Below are positions 22,525 to 29,274 of a stretch of DNA of 29,274 nucleotides, piece after piece (the stretch's first letter is position 1; each line of letters begins with the position of its first letter). The notes under the pieces were generated by a model that was not told where the DNA came from, did not search any database, and saw only the letters and a list, made by a program, of their open reading frames with translations. The stretch is from Treponema_I sp045597345. Lineage in GTDB: Bacteria > Spirochaetota > Spirochaetia > Treponematales > Treponemataceae. The stretch lies in NCBI GenBank assembly GCA_045597345.1, contig JAZLJW010000015.1, positions 1-29,274 of the forward strand, in the 5' to 3' direction. The translations under genes were made by a program, and so were the position numbers.

Positions 22525-23845
22525 TCTGACTGTCCGGTTCGGTTGCCTCCGGATCCTGCGGGGGCTCCGGCTTTCTACCCAAGCTGCTCCAGTCCACTTT
22601 TCTGGTAGTAAACATGGTCACGGCAATGACGCCGAACAGGAACAAGGCACCCCACAGCAGGGCATAATCTTCTGACTGCAGTGATACGAACATAAAGCCA
22701 TACAGTGCGCTCATTACCGGCAGCATTCCCCAGCCCATTTTCTTTCTGCCGGAAACAGATCCGGTGTAAAAGCAGACCAAAGCTGATACTGCACCAGCTG
22801 ACAGCAGATACGAAAAGCCGAACGCCATATGTTCTGAAAACGCCAGCAACAGCAGGAAGAACATGATGCAGGCAGCCCCGCTCAACAGATAGTGCATGGG
22901 GTGCAGCTGTACTTTTGCAAAGATTTCAAACAGAAAGAACGCTACAAACGGTATGACGATGAAAAGGATGCCGTAATTAAAGGCACGGTATACCATGCTA
23001 TACAGATCTACAGGGTCTGCAAAGGTAAAGCCGATGGCATCCTCGAAGTAGGACCGGTTGTTTCCCCTGGTAAAGGGGATAAACCAGCTGGCAGAAAACC
23101 CGGCCTCTGACAGCTCCCGGGTGTGCGGAAGCTGATAAAAACCGGTAAAGCCGGGAGACGGCCAGTTACAGGCAATGTCCAGAGAAGTGGCACCTTTCAC
23201 TGGCGTAACAGAAAATGCAACAGCGCCGGTTACATTCAGTTCAGTGGATACAGTAATAGTTCCCGGTTTGTCAGAAATGCCGGTTTTGATAACACCGGAT
23301 CCTTTGCTGGTGGTGCCGTAATCAGCCCGATATTTGTGTGAGTTCACAATGAAATAGGGGGTACGGGATAAATTCCGCGATGAAATACACACATACATCT
23401 GGGCACGGTCAAAGTCATATTCCCGAATACCGTGATTCTGCAGGTTCATGTCAAACTCTGCCTGCATTTTTACAGTACCGGTGTATATTGGAGCAGAATA
23501 GATGCCTAAGGGGCGTTCTTCTGCATCAATGTCTGACACCACCGTCAGACTGACCGGTTCCAGCGTTTCAATACCGGTGGTACGGAGGGTTTCGTAATAT
23601 ACTTCACCCTTGCTGTTGGTTTTCTGAACGGAATCCGTATCCACATAGGGCACATCGATATAAAATCCGTTGATGGCCACAATGCCACCGGCTCCTTCAT
23701 GAATCGTTTCTACTGCATATTCAGATGCCAGTTCCCGGTCTACCAGAATACCGTCTTTAATCACGGAAAGACCAATCAGCAGCAATATACAGATACCACC
23801 AATCGCCAGCAGTTTTGTCATAATTCCCTTACGTTGCATTTTCAT
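22511..23845 (-). CDS. creD: CreD-like inner membrane protein
   Basis: A 444-residue CreD family protein. It has an N-terminal membrane anchor (about 10-28), then a large, probably periplasmic beta-rich domain (about 35-280) containing RTPYFIVNSHKYRA. A cluster of about six membrane segments follows (about 285-420, e.g. LHPMHYLLSGAACIMFFLLLL), with a short Pro/Glu-rich tail. In E. coli creD is the output gene of the CreBC two-component system and affects envelope integrity. Here it lies downstream of a response regulator and kinase on the same strand. It has its own leader with TGTCA boxes. AGGAG is 6 nt before the ATG. Confidence 0.88.
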   Translation of the reverse strand: MKMQRKGIMTKLLAIGGICILLLIGLSVIKDGILVDRELASEYAVETIHEGAGGIVAINGFYIDVPYVDTDSVQKTNSKGEVYYETLRTTGIETLEPVSLTVVSDIDAEERPLGIYSAPIYTGTVKMQAEFDMNLQNHGIREYDFDRAQMYVCISSRNLSRTPYFIVNSHKYRADYGTTSKGSGVIKTGISDKPGTITVSTELNVTGAVAFSVTPVKGATSLDIACNWPSPGFTGFYQLPHTRELSEAGFSASWFIPFTRGNNRSYFEDAIGFTFADPVDLYSMVYRAFNYGILFIVIPFVAFFLFEIFAKVQLHPMHYLLSGAACIMFFLLLLAFSEHMAFGFSYLLSAGAVSALVCFYTGSVSGRKKMGWGMLPVMSALYGFMFVSLQSEDYALLWGALFLFGVIAVTMFTTRKVDWSSLGRKPEPPQDPEATEPDSQITDL

Positions 23846-23877
23846 ACCATTCTCCTATAAAGCCTCCGCGGCAGCGG

Positions 23878-23955
23878 TCGCACAGGGATGTGCGAAATCG
23901 CAGCTTGCAGAGCAAGATGCAAGTGATAAAAATACACGGATGTATTTTTATCACT
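23878..23955 (-). other. Three hairpins in the creD 5' leader
   Basis: Perfect stems: AGTGATAAAAATACA (23922-23936) with its complement (23941-23955), 15 bp with a 4-nt loop; CTTGCA (23904-23909) with TGCAAG (23918-23923); and TCGCAC (23878-23883) with GTGCGA (23890-23895). The first and second share two bases, so they are mutually exclusive at the edge. If transcription starts near 23984 all three are in the mRNA leader. Confidence 0.6.
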
Positions 23956-23990
23956 ACTTATCAGCTTTCCGCTGATTACAGGAATCACTG

Positions 23991-24030
23991 TATACAGAGA
24001 ACGTGTCAGAATTATGTCAGAATTGTGTCA
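23991..24030 (-). promoter_or_regulatory. creD promoter with three 11-bp-phased TGTCA boxes
   Basis: TGTCA occurs at 24004, 24015 and 24026 (plus-strand coordinates), exactly 11 bp apart; the first two repeats are followed by GAATT. On the creD strand the third box is followed after 9 nt by TATACA (23996-23991), a -10-like element, with no -35. Direct repeats one helical turn apart replacing the -35 are typical of OmpR/PhoB-family activators (the Pho box core is CTGTCAT). The regulator at 25833-26525 is the obvious candidate. Confidence 0.6.
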
Positions 24031-24069
24031 TTTTTGAACGTACGTATCCTCTGCAATTCGAAAATTCTG

Positions 24070-24205
24070 ATGAAAATGCGGGAAGAAAGGCAGAGGCTGG
24101 CAAAAACTGTTGCAGACCGGTTCAATAGTTTCCTTGCCGGTCTGCACCTGTAGCGACGCTAGCTAGCGGTTTTGCCAGACTCTGACTGACTGGTAGCATT
24201 TTCAT
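24070..24205 (+). repeat. Structured repeat copy E between kinase and creD
   Basis: Arm 1 is ATGAAAATGC (24070-24079) with GCATTTTCAT (24196-24205). Arm 2 is CTGGCAAAA (24097-24105) with TTTTGCCAG (24170-24178). Arm 3 is GCAGACCGG (24112-24120) with CCGGTCTGC (24137-24145). All three are perfect and all differ in sequence from copies A, B and D. Conserved parts are CTGTT before arm 3, the loop TTCAATAGTTTCCTTG, TAGCGACG after arm 3, and GGTA before the last arm. It occupies the 3' side of the gene-free stretch 23846-24243. Confidence 0.78.
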
Positions 24206-24243
24206 ATGCAGCTAAAAAAGCCTGGCGGGGGGATTCTCCCGTT

Positions 24244-25836
24244 TTATAAAATAAGGAACGTCACCGTAAAGCAGGCACCCCCAAGCTGCTGGCTGTGCCC
24301 CGCAGTAACAGCCCCGCCGTACTGCCCGGCAACAGACTTCACCAGCGCCAGCCCCAACCCGGAGTGCCCGTCATGATTCCGGCGGGTGGTGTAAAACCGG
24401 TTGAACACGGTTTCTTCGCTGCCAGAGGGAATACCGGGACCGTTGTCATGGACCTGCAGCACCAGGTTCCTGTTCTGCAGCCGGCTTTCAACCAGCACTT
24501 CCGTACCAAAGGATACGGCGTTTTCCAGCAGATTTGATATCATGCTGAACAGCAGCTCCGGATCTGCCTGCAGTACCACATCAGTGGCATTCAGTGCACA
24601 GCGAAGCTGTACTTCCGGATGATGCAGTGTCACCGCAGATACCATATTCTGCAGGAACGTATCAACCGGAATACGCTCCGTTTCTGATTCTCCACCGGCA
24701 TCAATCAAAGAAAGCCGGCGCACTTTTGAAAGCAGTTGTTCCAGCCGTGCAACTTCATCGGTAATGGCAGCAGCATACTGATTGCGCTCTGCACCGGTAC
24801 ACTCCCCTTCAGAAAGCATTTCTGCGGAAGAGCGAATGCCGGCCAGAGGATTTTTGAACTCATGGGACACATCGGCAGAGAACTGCTCCGTGTAGCGGAT
24901 ACGGTCCGCCAGCTTCTTCAACAGCACCGTAAAACTTCGGGAAAGATCCCCTATTTCATCAATGCGTCGGGAACCGGTCAGTTTTTCCTGCAGCAGATGC
25001 CCCCGGGTATCAGTGCAGTTCTGTGCCTCGCGGGAAAGTTTCTTCAGCGGCCGGGAAATGCGGAAATAAAAGAATACGGTAACCGCTGCTACTGCCAGCA
25101 GTGACCACAGAAAGATACGGGCAATATCCCGCCGGATTTCATACAGGTTCTGCAGAATGCGGTAGGTAGATTTTGAAGCAAGAACCACCCCGATTACTTT
25201 TCCGCCGGCAATGACCGGAACGGCAGAATACAGCGTTACGGAAACCTGCTTTCCACTGGAAACACGGGTATAGGCACCATACCGGCCGGCAAGGGCTGCC
25301 TGAATTTCAGGTCCGTCATACACTTTTTTGCCGCTGTAAAAGTCTGCACTGGTATACCGTTCAGAAGCCGGTGGACGGAACCATTTGCGGTACTGTCGTA
25401 CCGGAAAAGACACGGCACGATACACCAGGGTTTCCTGTGCTTCTTTTTCTTCCGGTGCCTGCACTGCAGCTCCGGCGGCCGGAGTCTCCATTTCTGACCG
25501 GGTAGCAATGGCGTCCGCGCTATCTTCATCAGTACCCACCGTGCTGGAATCTGCCAGCAGCGCGCCTGCAGCATCCAGTACCCGGAGCCGTGCATCAAAA
25601 TTCCGGTTCATGGCCAGAAGAATCTGTTCTGCAGAACCGGTCGTAAAGTCCCCTGCAAGACTGGCACCCAAAAGACGAGCCTGCTGAACCAGAGAACTTT
25701 CCAAAGACTGCAGCTGCTGTTTTTCATAGGTGTTCAAGAGCAGCATGGAGGCTACGGGCATGAATACCACCAGCAGGGTGAACACCAGAATCTGGGCACT
25801 GATACTGATGCGGAAAGAGTGACGGGTACGCTTCAT
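24244..25836 (-). CDS. Sensor histidine kinase (CreC-like context)
   Basis: A 530-residue membrane kinase. A membrane segment (about 16-35) and a periplasmic sensor region (about 40-230) precede a second membrane segment (about 235-258) and HAMP (RISRPLKKLSREAQ). The dimerisation domain has the phosphorylated His325 in SADVSHEFKNP. The ATPase domain has the N box SNLLENAV, VHDNGPGIP and GHSGLGLALVKSVAGQYGG. The sensor part contains an Ala/Glu-rich low-complexity stretch (about 100-135). It overlaps the regulator stop by 4 bp. The regulator-kinase-creD order matches CreB-CreC-CreD, but the sensor region is not clearly CreC, so no symbol is given. Confidence 0.92.
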   Translation of the reverse strand: MKRTRHSFRISISAQILVFTLLVVFMPVASMLLLNTYEKQQLQSLESSLVQQARLLGASLAGDFTTGSAEQILLAMNRNFDARLRVLDAAGALLADSSTVGTDEDSADAIATRSEMETPAAGAAVQAPEEKEAQETLVYRAVSFPVRQYRKWFRPPASERYTSADFYSGKKVYDGPEIQAALAGRYGAYTRVSSGKQVSVTLYSAVPVIAGGKVIGVVLASKSTYRILQNLYEIRRDIARIFLWSLLAVAAVTVFFYFRISRPLKKLSREAQNCTDTRGHLLQEKLTGSRRIDEIGDLSRSFTVLLKKLADRIRYTEQFSADVSHEFKNPLAGIRSSAEMLSEGECTGAERNQYAAAITDEVARLEQLLSKVRRLSLIDAGGESETERIPVDTFLQNMVSAVTLHHPEVQLRCALNATDVVLQADPELLFSMISNLLENAVSFGTEVLVESRLQNRNLVLQVHDNGPGIPSGSEETVFNRFYTTRRNHDGHSGLGLALVKSVAGQYGGAVTAGHSQQLGGACFTVTFLIL

Positions 25837-26525
25837 ACAGACTCCGACAGGCGGTAGCCCAGACCGTACACCGTCTCTATCAGTTCTGCGCCCACTTTTT
25901 TCCGCAGCCGTTTAATATGGCAGTCTACTGCCCGGTCGTTCATGTATGTATCATCGGGATATGCTTTCTGAATCAGTTGTTCCCGGGTAAACACGGTTTT
26001 CGGATTAGCCAGGAATGCTTCAAGCAGGCGGAATTCCGTAACCGTCAGTGCCAGTTCGGCTCCGCCACGGGTTGCCGTATAGGCTGCCGTATCCAGAAGA
26101 ATATCGCCGCAGCGGATCGTCCTTCCCGTACCGCCATCGGTTTTGCCGGCTTTGCCATACCGGCGCAGAATCACATGGATGCGGGCTATCAGTTCCCGTA
26201 TGGAATAGGGTTTTGTCAGATAATCATCGGCCCCCAGTTCCAACCCCAGCACCTTATCAAATTCATCATCACGGGATGTCAGGAACATGACCGGTGTGTC
26301 GGGCGATATCTCTTTGATTTTCCGGAACAGGGTCAGCCCGTCCATTTCAGGCATCATGATATCCAGGATGCAAAGGTCCGGAAACGCTGCCGTATCAAGC
26401 TGTGCAATGGCATTCCAGGCTTCCTGCCCGTTTTCAAATTCCAGTACCTGAAACTGTTCTTTCTGCAGGGCTGCTTTCAGCGGCGTACGGATATTCTGTT
26501 CATCATCAGCTATGGCTATGGTCAT
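25833..26525 (-). CDS. OmpR/PhoB-family response regulator (CreB-like context)
   Basis: A 230-residue regulator. The receiver domain has acidic D7/D8, phospho-acceptor D55 in LDIMMPEMDG, T83 and K105 in YLTKPYS. The C-terminal winged helix (about 135-230) has ALTVTEFRLLEAFL, DRAVDCHIKRLRKKV and VYGLGYRL, which bind direct DNA repeats in this family. The start at 26525 (MTIAIADDEQ) fits the family; the frame extends 53 codons upstream through the divergent gene's promoter and is rejected. No Shine-Dalgarno; TACAGT lies 6 nt before the ATG. It probably activates creD through the TGTCA boxes at 24004-24030. Confidence 0.94.
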   Translation of the reverse strand: MTIAIADDEQNIRTPLKAALQKEQFQVLEFENGQEAWNAIAQLDTAAFPDLCILDIMMPEMDGLTLFRKIKEISPDTPVMFLTSRDDEFDKVLGLELGADDYLTKPYSIRELIARIHVILRRYGKAGKTDGGTGRTIRCGDILLDTAAYTATRGGAELALTVTEFRLLEAFLANPKTVFTREQLIQKAYPDDTYMNDRAVDCHIKRLRKKVGAELIETVYGLGYRLSESV

Positions 26526-26531
26526 ATCACT

Positions 26532-26582
26532 ACTGTACCACAAAGGGTGTCGTTTGTGGCACGCATTCATTTGCGCTATACT
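26532..26582. promoter_or_regulatory. Divergent promoters between regulator and nucleotidase genes
   Basis: Minus strand: TACAGT (26537-26532) with TGG before it, 6 nt from the regulator ATG; no clear -35. Plus strand: TTGTGG (26554-26559), 17-nt spacer, TATACT (26577-26582), then an 18-nt leader with AGAGG before the nucleotidase ATG at 26601. The plus promoter is conventional, the minus one leaderless in geometry. Confidence 0.5.
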
Positions 26583-26600
26583 GAGTAAAAAAGAGGTTCC

Positions 26601-28049
26601 ATGCAGTTTTCCATTTATCACACCAACGACATCCACGCCAATTATGATGCCCTGAAAAAAGTTCACGCCTATCTTGCAGCCCACAAAGAACCACAGGACC
26701 TGTTTTTTGACAGTGGCGATTTTGCAGACTTAAAGGATGTCATTGTGCAATCTGATAAAGGACAGGCAGCAAGCCAGCTGATTCTGTCATGCGGTCTTGA
26801 TGCCATGACCATCGGGAACGGTGAAGAAGACCTGGGGAACGAAGGCATTACGGTCATGGCTCAAGCGGGAATCCCCTTTATCTGTTCCAATGTAACGGAC
26901 AACGATGGGAAACCCCTTGCCGGTATTGCAGGCTCCCGGATTTTTGAGCGGGGAGGAAAACGCTTTCTTGTTCTGGGAGTGGCCCCGTACTACAACGAAC
27001 ACCTTTCCCCCAACGGATACAACGTATTTACTGCCATGAACAACCTGCTGACCCGGGAACCGGTTGCCTGCCTGCGCTCAGAACTTGACCGCCGCTCCGG
27101 CCAGTACGATTACTGCATTCTCCTGAGCCACAGCGGCTATCAGGTTGAAAAATTCCTTATGGAACAGCTTCCTGAAATTGACCTGTGTCTGGGGGGACAT
27201 TCCCACACCGTATGTGTAGAGGATTCGTACACCCAAAGCGGCAAAGGGGAATTCTTAGGGAAAGTTGTTATAGAAATTGATGACGACGATGCACAGGCCT
27301 TGTCATCAGATAATTGCAGCGCCCAGAAAGACGGTAGCGGGTTCCGGATTGCAGCCAACCAGCTGATTGAGTTACCCGGACAGTGCGAAGATCCGGCCTT
27401 TGATGCCCTTCTTGATGAAAAACTCCGTTATGCAGACAGCATTCTTTCAGCTGAGCTGTCCAGTGCAGAAGAGCTTGCATTTGAGCCCTTTACCGAAAGT
27501 CCCTTGACCAACTTTATCTGTGACTGCTTGCTGGACCATTGCGGCACGGACCTTGCCATCATGCATGCCGGTATTTCAGAAGGCCCCCTGGTACGCCCCG
27601 TATCCCGGAAAAGCCTTATTGAAAACTTTCCGTCAAAACTGAACCCTACCACCATTACCGTAACCGGCCGCCAGATTCTTGATGCCGCAGCCCTCAGTTT
27701 TGATGCAGACCATATCCGCGGTGACGGTCGCGGCCCCGGATTCCGCGGCCATGTACTGGGCACCCTGGGATTCAGCTCCAATATCCGCATCCTGCGTCAT
27801 TCAGCCACGCCCTCTGATTTCACCATGACCATCAACGGCAGCCCCGTAGCCCCTGATGCCACCTATCGACTCGCTACCGACGACTACCTGCAGCGTGGTT
27901 CCGGCTACCCGTCCCTGAAAGTTCCCAACGACCAGGCAGACTTTGATATCTGGTTCATCCGCGACCTGGTGCAGCACTATCTGATGAATGGTGACATGTT
28001 CGCCAAAGCAGCAGAAAAGAGGATTATCTCTCCAGCAACCATTCAATGA
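26601..28049 (+). CDS. Cytoplasmic 5'-nucleotidase-like metallophosphoesterase
   Basis: A 482-residue protein of the UshA/5'-nucleotidase superfamily. The N-terminal calcineurin-like domain (1 to about 240) has TNDIHAN (D10, H12), DSGD (D40), LLSHSG and GGHSHT. The C-terminal nucleotidase domain (about 280-470) has PLTNFICDCLLDHCG and YLQRGSGYPSLK. There is no signal peptide, unlike UshA, so it should be cytoplasmic, as with YunD-type relatives. The GNHExD motif reads GNGEED (72-77): the metal-binding Asn73 and Asp77 remain but the catalytic His is Gly74. Activity may be weak or altered. It is divergent from the two-component genes and its 3' end overlaps the convergent ATPase by 26 bp. Confidence 0.88.
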   Translation: MQFSIYHTNDIHANYDALKKVHAYLAAHKEPQDLFFDSGDFADLKDVIVQSDKGQAASQLILSCGLDAMTIGNGEEDLGNEGITVMAQAGIPFICSNVTDNDGKPLAGIAGSRIFERGGKRFLVLGVAPYYNEHLSPNGYNVFTAMNNLLTREPVACLRSELDRRSGQYDYCILLSHSGYQVEKFLMEQLPEIDLCLGGHSHTVCVEDSYTQSGKGEFLGKVVIEIDDDDAQALSSDNCSAQKDGSGFRIAANQLIELPGQCEDPAFDALLDEKLRYADSILSAELSSAEELAFEPFTESPLTNFICDCLLDHCGTDLAIMHAGISEGPLVRPVSRKSLIENFPSKLNPTTITVTGRQILDAAALSFDADHIRGDGRGPGFRGHVLGTLGFSSNIRILRHSATPSDFTMTINGSPVAPDATYRLATDDYLQRGSGYPSLKVPNDQADFDIWFIRDLVQHYLMNGDMFAKAAEKRIISPATIQ

Positions 28050-29241
28050 TGTTTTTATGGATAATACCGTTCTGTGAAAAATCAAACGTATCCATTGAGA
28101 GAACGTATTTCGGCCAGTTGTCGCGAACGCTGTCATACGCTCCAAATTCACGCTGAACAGTTTCTTCTGTTGCAAGAAGATAGCAGACCTGAAAGTAAAC
28201 CGTTCCTCTTTCATTCTGAGCAGTAAAATCGATTTCTTGTTTTTTTGTTTTTCCTACAGTCACAGCATAGCCCCTTCGGAGCAATTCCAGAAACACAATA
28301 TTCTCAAGGACCTGATTTATGTCCTTTTGATTTTTAAGAAAAAGGCTCTGGCGGATTCCATGATCAGTTATATAGATTTTTTCCTGAGTAGATAGTATTT
28401 CTTTTCCTTCAAGATTCTGACGGGACACCAGATGCAAAAGACAGGCTTCTTTACAATATTCAAGGTAATTGTAAATTGTCTCTGTAGAAATGGAACGCCT
28501 TTCATTTTTCAAATATTTGATAAGGCTTGAAGATGAAAAAGTATTTCCGATGTTCGCAATAAAAAAGGCAATCAACGACCTTAACAGTGAAACATCACGG
28601 ATTTTATAACGGTCGCATATATCTTTTAAGATGATTGAATTAAAAATGTCATCAAGATATTGCTTTTTCTGAGAATCAGTAAAATCAAAATTATAGAGGA
28701 AAGGATACCCACCCGTAGAAACATATATCTCAAAAGCCTGGTCAGCAGAAACATCGTCACCTTTTAAAAGCTTAAGAGCTTCATAACTTTCTGCAAAACT
28801 AAAAGGATACATTTTGATTTCTACATAACGGCCTGCAAGATACGTAGCAAGCTCACCGGAAAGCAACTTTGCATTGGAACCAGTTATGTAAATATCGCAG
28901 TTAAAATCAATGAGATAAGAATTGATGAGTTTTTCCCAGCCATCCAGTTCCTGAATTTCATCAAAGAATAGATAGATTGTATCGCTGGCAGACAGCCCGT
29001 TTTTTACGTTTAGAACTGCTGCCGTAACATTTTCGAAATTCTTAACACGGTCATCTGTAAAAGATTCAAAGTTGAGGGAAAGAATCTGTTCCTGCCTTAC
29101 GCCAGCATTCATAAGATACCCTTGAATCTGTTCCATCATTACAGACTTGCCGCAACGACGGATTCCAGTAATAACCTTTACGATGTGTTTGTTTATGAAG
29201 GGAATTATTCTGTTAAAGTATACTGATCTGGAAATACTCAT
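28024..29241 (-). CDS. AAA_14 / DUF4143 ATPase
   Basis: A 405-residue member of the AAA_14-DUF4143 family, found in many copies in spirochaetes, Bacteroidetes and archaea, with no settled function. Walker A is GIRRCGKS (26-33) and Walker B FFDEIQEL. TGSNAKLL is a sensor-like motif, followed by an AAA lid (STGGYPFLY) and a winged helix. The C-terminal DUF4143 has a PD-(D/E)XK-like core (RRGYAVTVGKTKKQEIDFTA ... YFQV). No Shine-Dalgarno; TATACT ends 6 nt before the ATG, with an 18-bp palindrome touching it. More AT-rich than the neighbouring nucleotidase gene, suggesting mobile or accessory DNA. It overlaps the convergent gene by 26 bp. Confidence 0.9.
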   Translation of the reverse strand: MSISRSVYFNRIIPFINKHIVKVITGIRRCGKSVMMEQIQGYLMNAGVRQEQILSLNFESFTDDRVKNFENVTAAVLNVKNGLSASDTIYLFFDEIQELDGWEKLINSYLIDFNCDIYITGSNAKLLSGELATYLAGRYVEIKMYPFSFAESYEALKLLKGDDVSADQAFEIYVSTGGYPFLYNFDFTDSQKKQYLDDIFNSIILKDICDRYKIRDVSLLRSLIAFFIANIGNTFSSSSLIKYLKNERRSISTETIYNYLEYCKEACLLHLVSRQNLEGKEILSTQEKIYITDHGIRQSLFLKNQKDINQVLENIVFLELLRRGYAVTVGKTKKQEIDFTAQNERGTVYFQVCYLLATEETVQREFGAYDSVRDNWPKYVLSMDTFDFSQNGIIHKNIIEWLLER

Positions 29242-29247
29242 GGATTT

Positions 29248-29270
29248 AGTATATTTCGATATATCGAAAT
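29248..29270 (-). promoter_or_regulatory. Promoter and palindromic operator of the AAA_14 ATPase
   Basis: ATTTCGATATATCGAAAT (29253-29270) is a perfect 18-bp palindrome that ends at the -10-like TATACT (29253-29248, sharing one base). It would occupy the spacer between -10 and -35, so a bound dimer should repress. The -35 lies outside the window. Confidence 0.55.
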
Positions 29271-29274
29271 GAAC

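Noticed and set aside
23988..23997. CTGTATACAG palindrome as a separate operator.
   Set aside because: It coincides with the likely creD -10; could be a LexA-like site by chance but is too short to claim.

Overview
The window looks like a chromosomal segment of a free-living or host-associated Treponema-type spirochaete. Supporting features are a chemoreceptor, HD-GYP-type signalling, a FliM-like motif, moderate GC with AT-rich islands, and dispersed structured intergenic repeats. The genus is inferred from gene style, not proven. Coding density is high and genes lie on both strands. No rRNA, tRNA, CRISPR array, transposase or phage structural gene was found.

Layout. Positions 1-1978 (minus) carry histidine biosynthesis: a HisA-HisI-HisE fusion followed by hisD, which runs off the window. 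Positions 2147-4712 (minus) hold a translationally coupled pair, a putative beta-barrel envelope protein and a membrane protein with a degenerate HD-GYP domain. An arginase (5125-6033, minus) is divergent from a histidine attenuator (leader peptide hisL plus terminator) and hisG-hisB (6137-8113, plus). recQ (minus) and a six-helix chemoreceptor (plus) follow. Positions 12296-16209 (minus) are seven small genes of unknown function, one with a FliM-like N-terminus. ribD (plus) is separated from an FMN-riboswitch-controlled ribE-ribBA-ribH operon (19773-22524) by an AT-rich ABC exporter island (17376-19469, minus). A 20-codon hydrophobic microprotein precedes that island. Positions 22511-26525 (minus) encode a response regulator, sensor kinase and CreD, a CreBCD-like unit. 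The creD leader has three 11-bp-phased TGTCA boxes and a run of hairpins. The window ends with a cytoplasmic 5'-nucleotidase-like protein (plus) and an AAA_14/DUF4143 ATPase (minus).

How the parts work together. HisG, HisB, HisD and the fusion cover most of the histidine pathway, with hisGB apparently under ribosome-mediated attenuation. The rib genes make riboflavin, with all but ribD under FMN feedback. The two-component system probably drives creD through the TGTCA boxes.

Most unusual signals. (1) A dispersed intergenic element, with four or more copies, in which three nested helices change sequence between copies while pairing is preserved and the loops stay conserved. (2) Several genes without a Shine-Dalgarno, in which a -10-like hexamer ends exactly 6 nt before the start codon, suggesting leaderless transcripts. 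(3) A microprotein-ABC exporter module. (4) A his leader peptide that itself appears leaderless. All structural and promoter calls were made by eye; no folding, homology or expression data were available.
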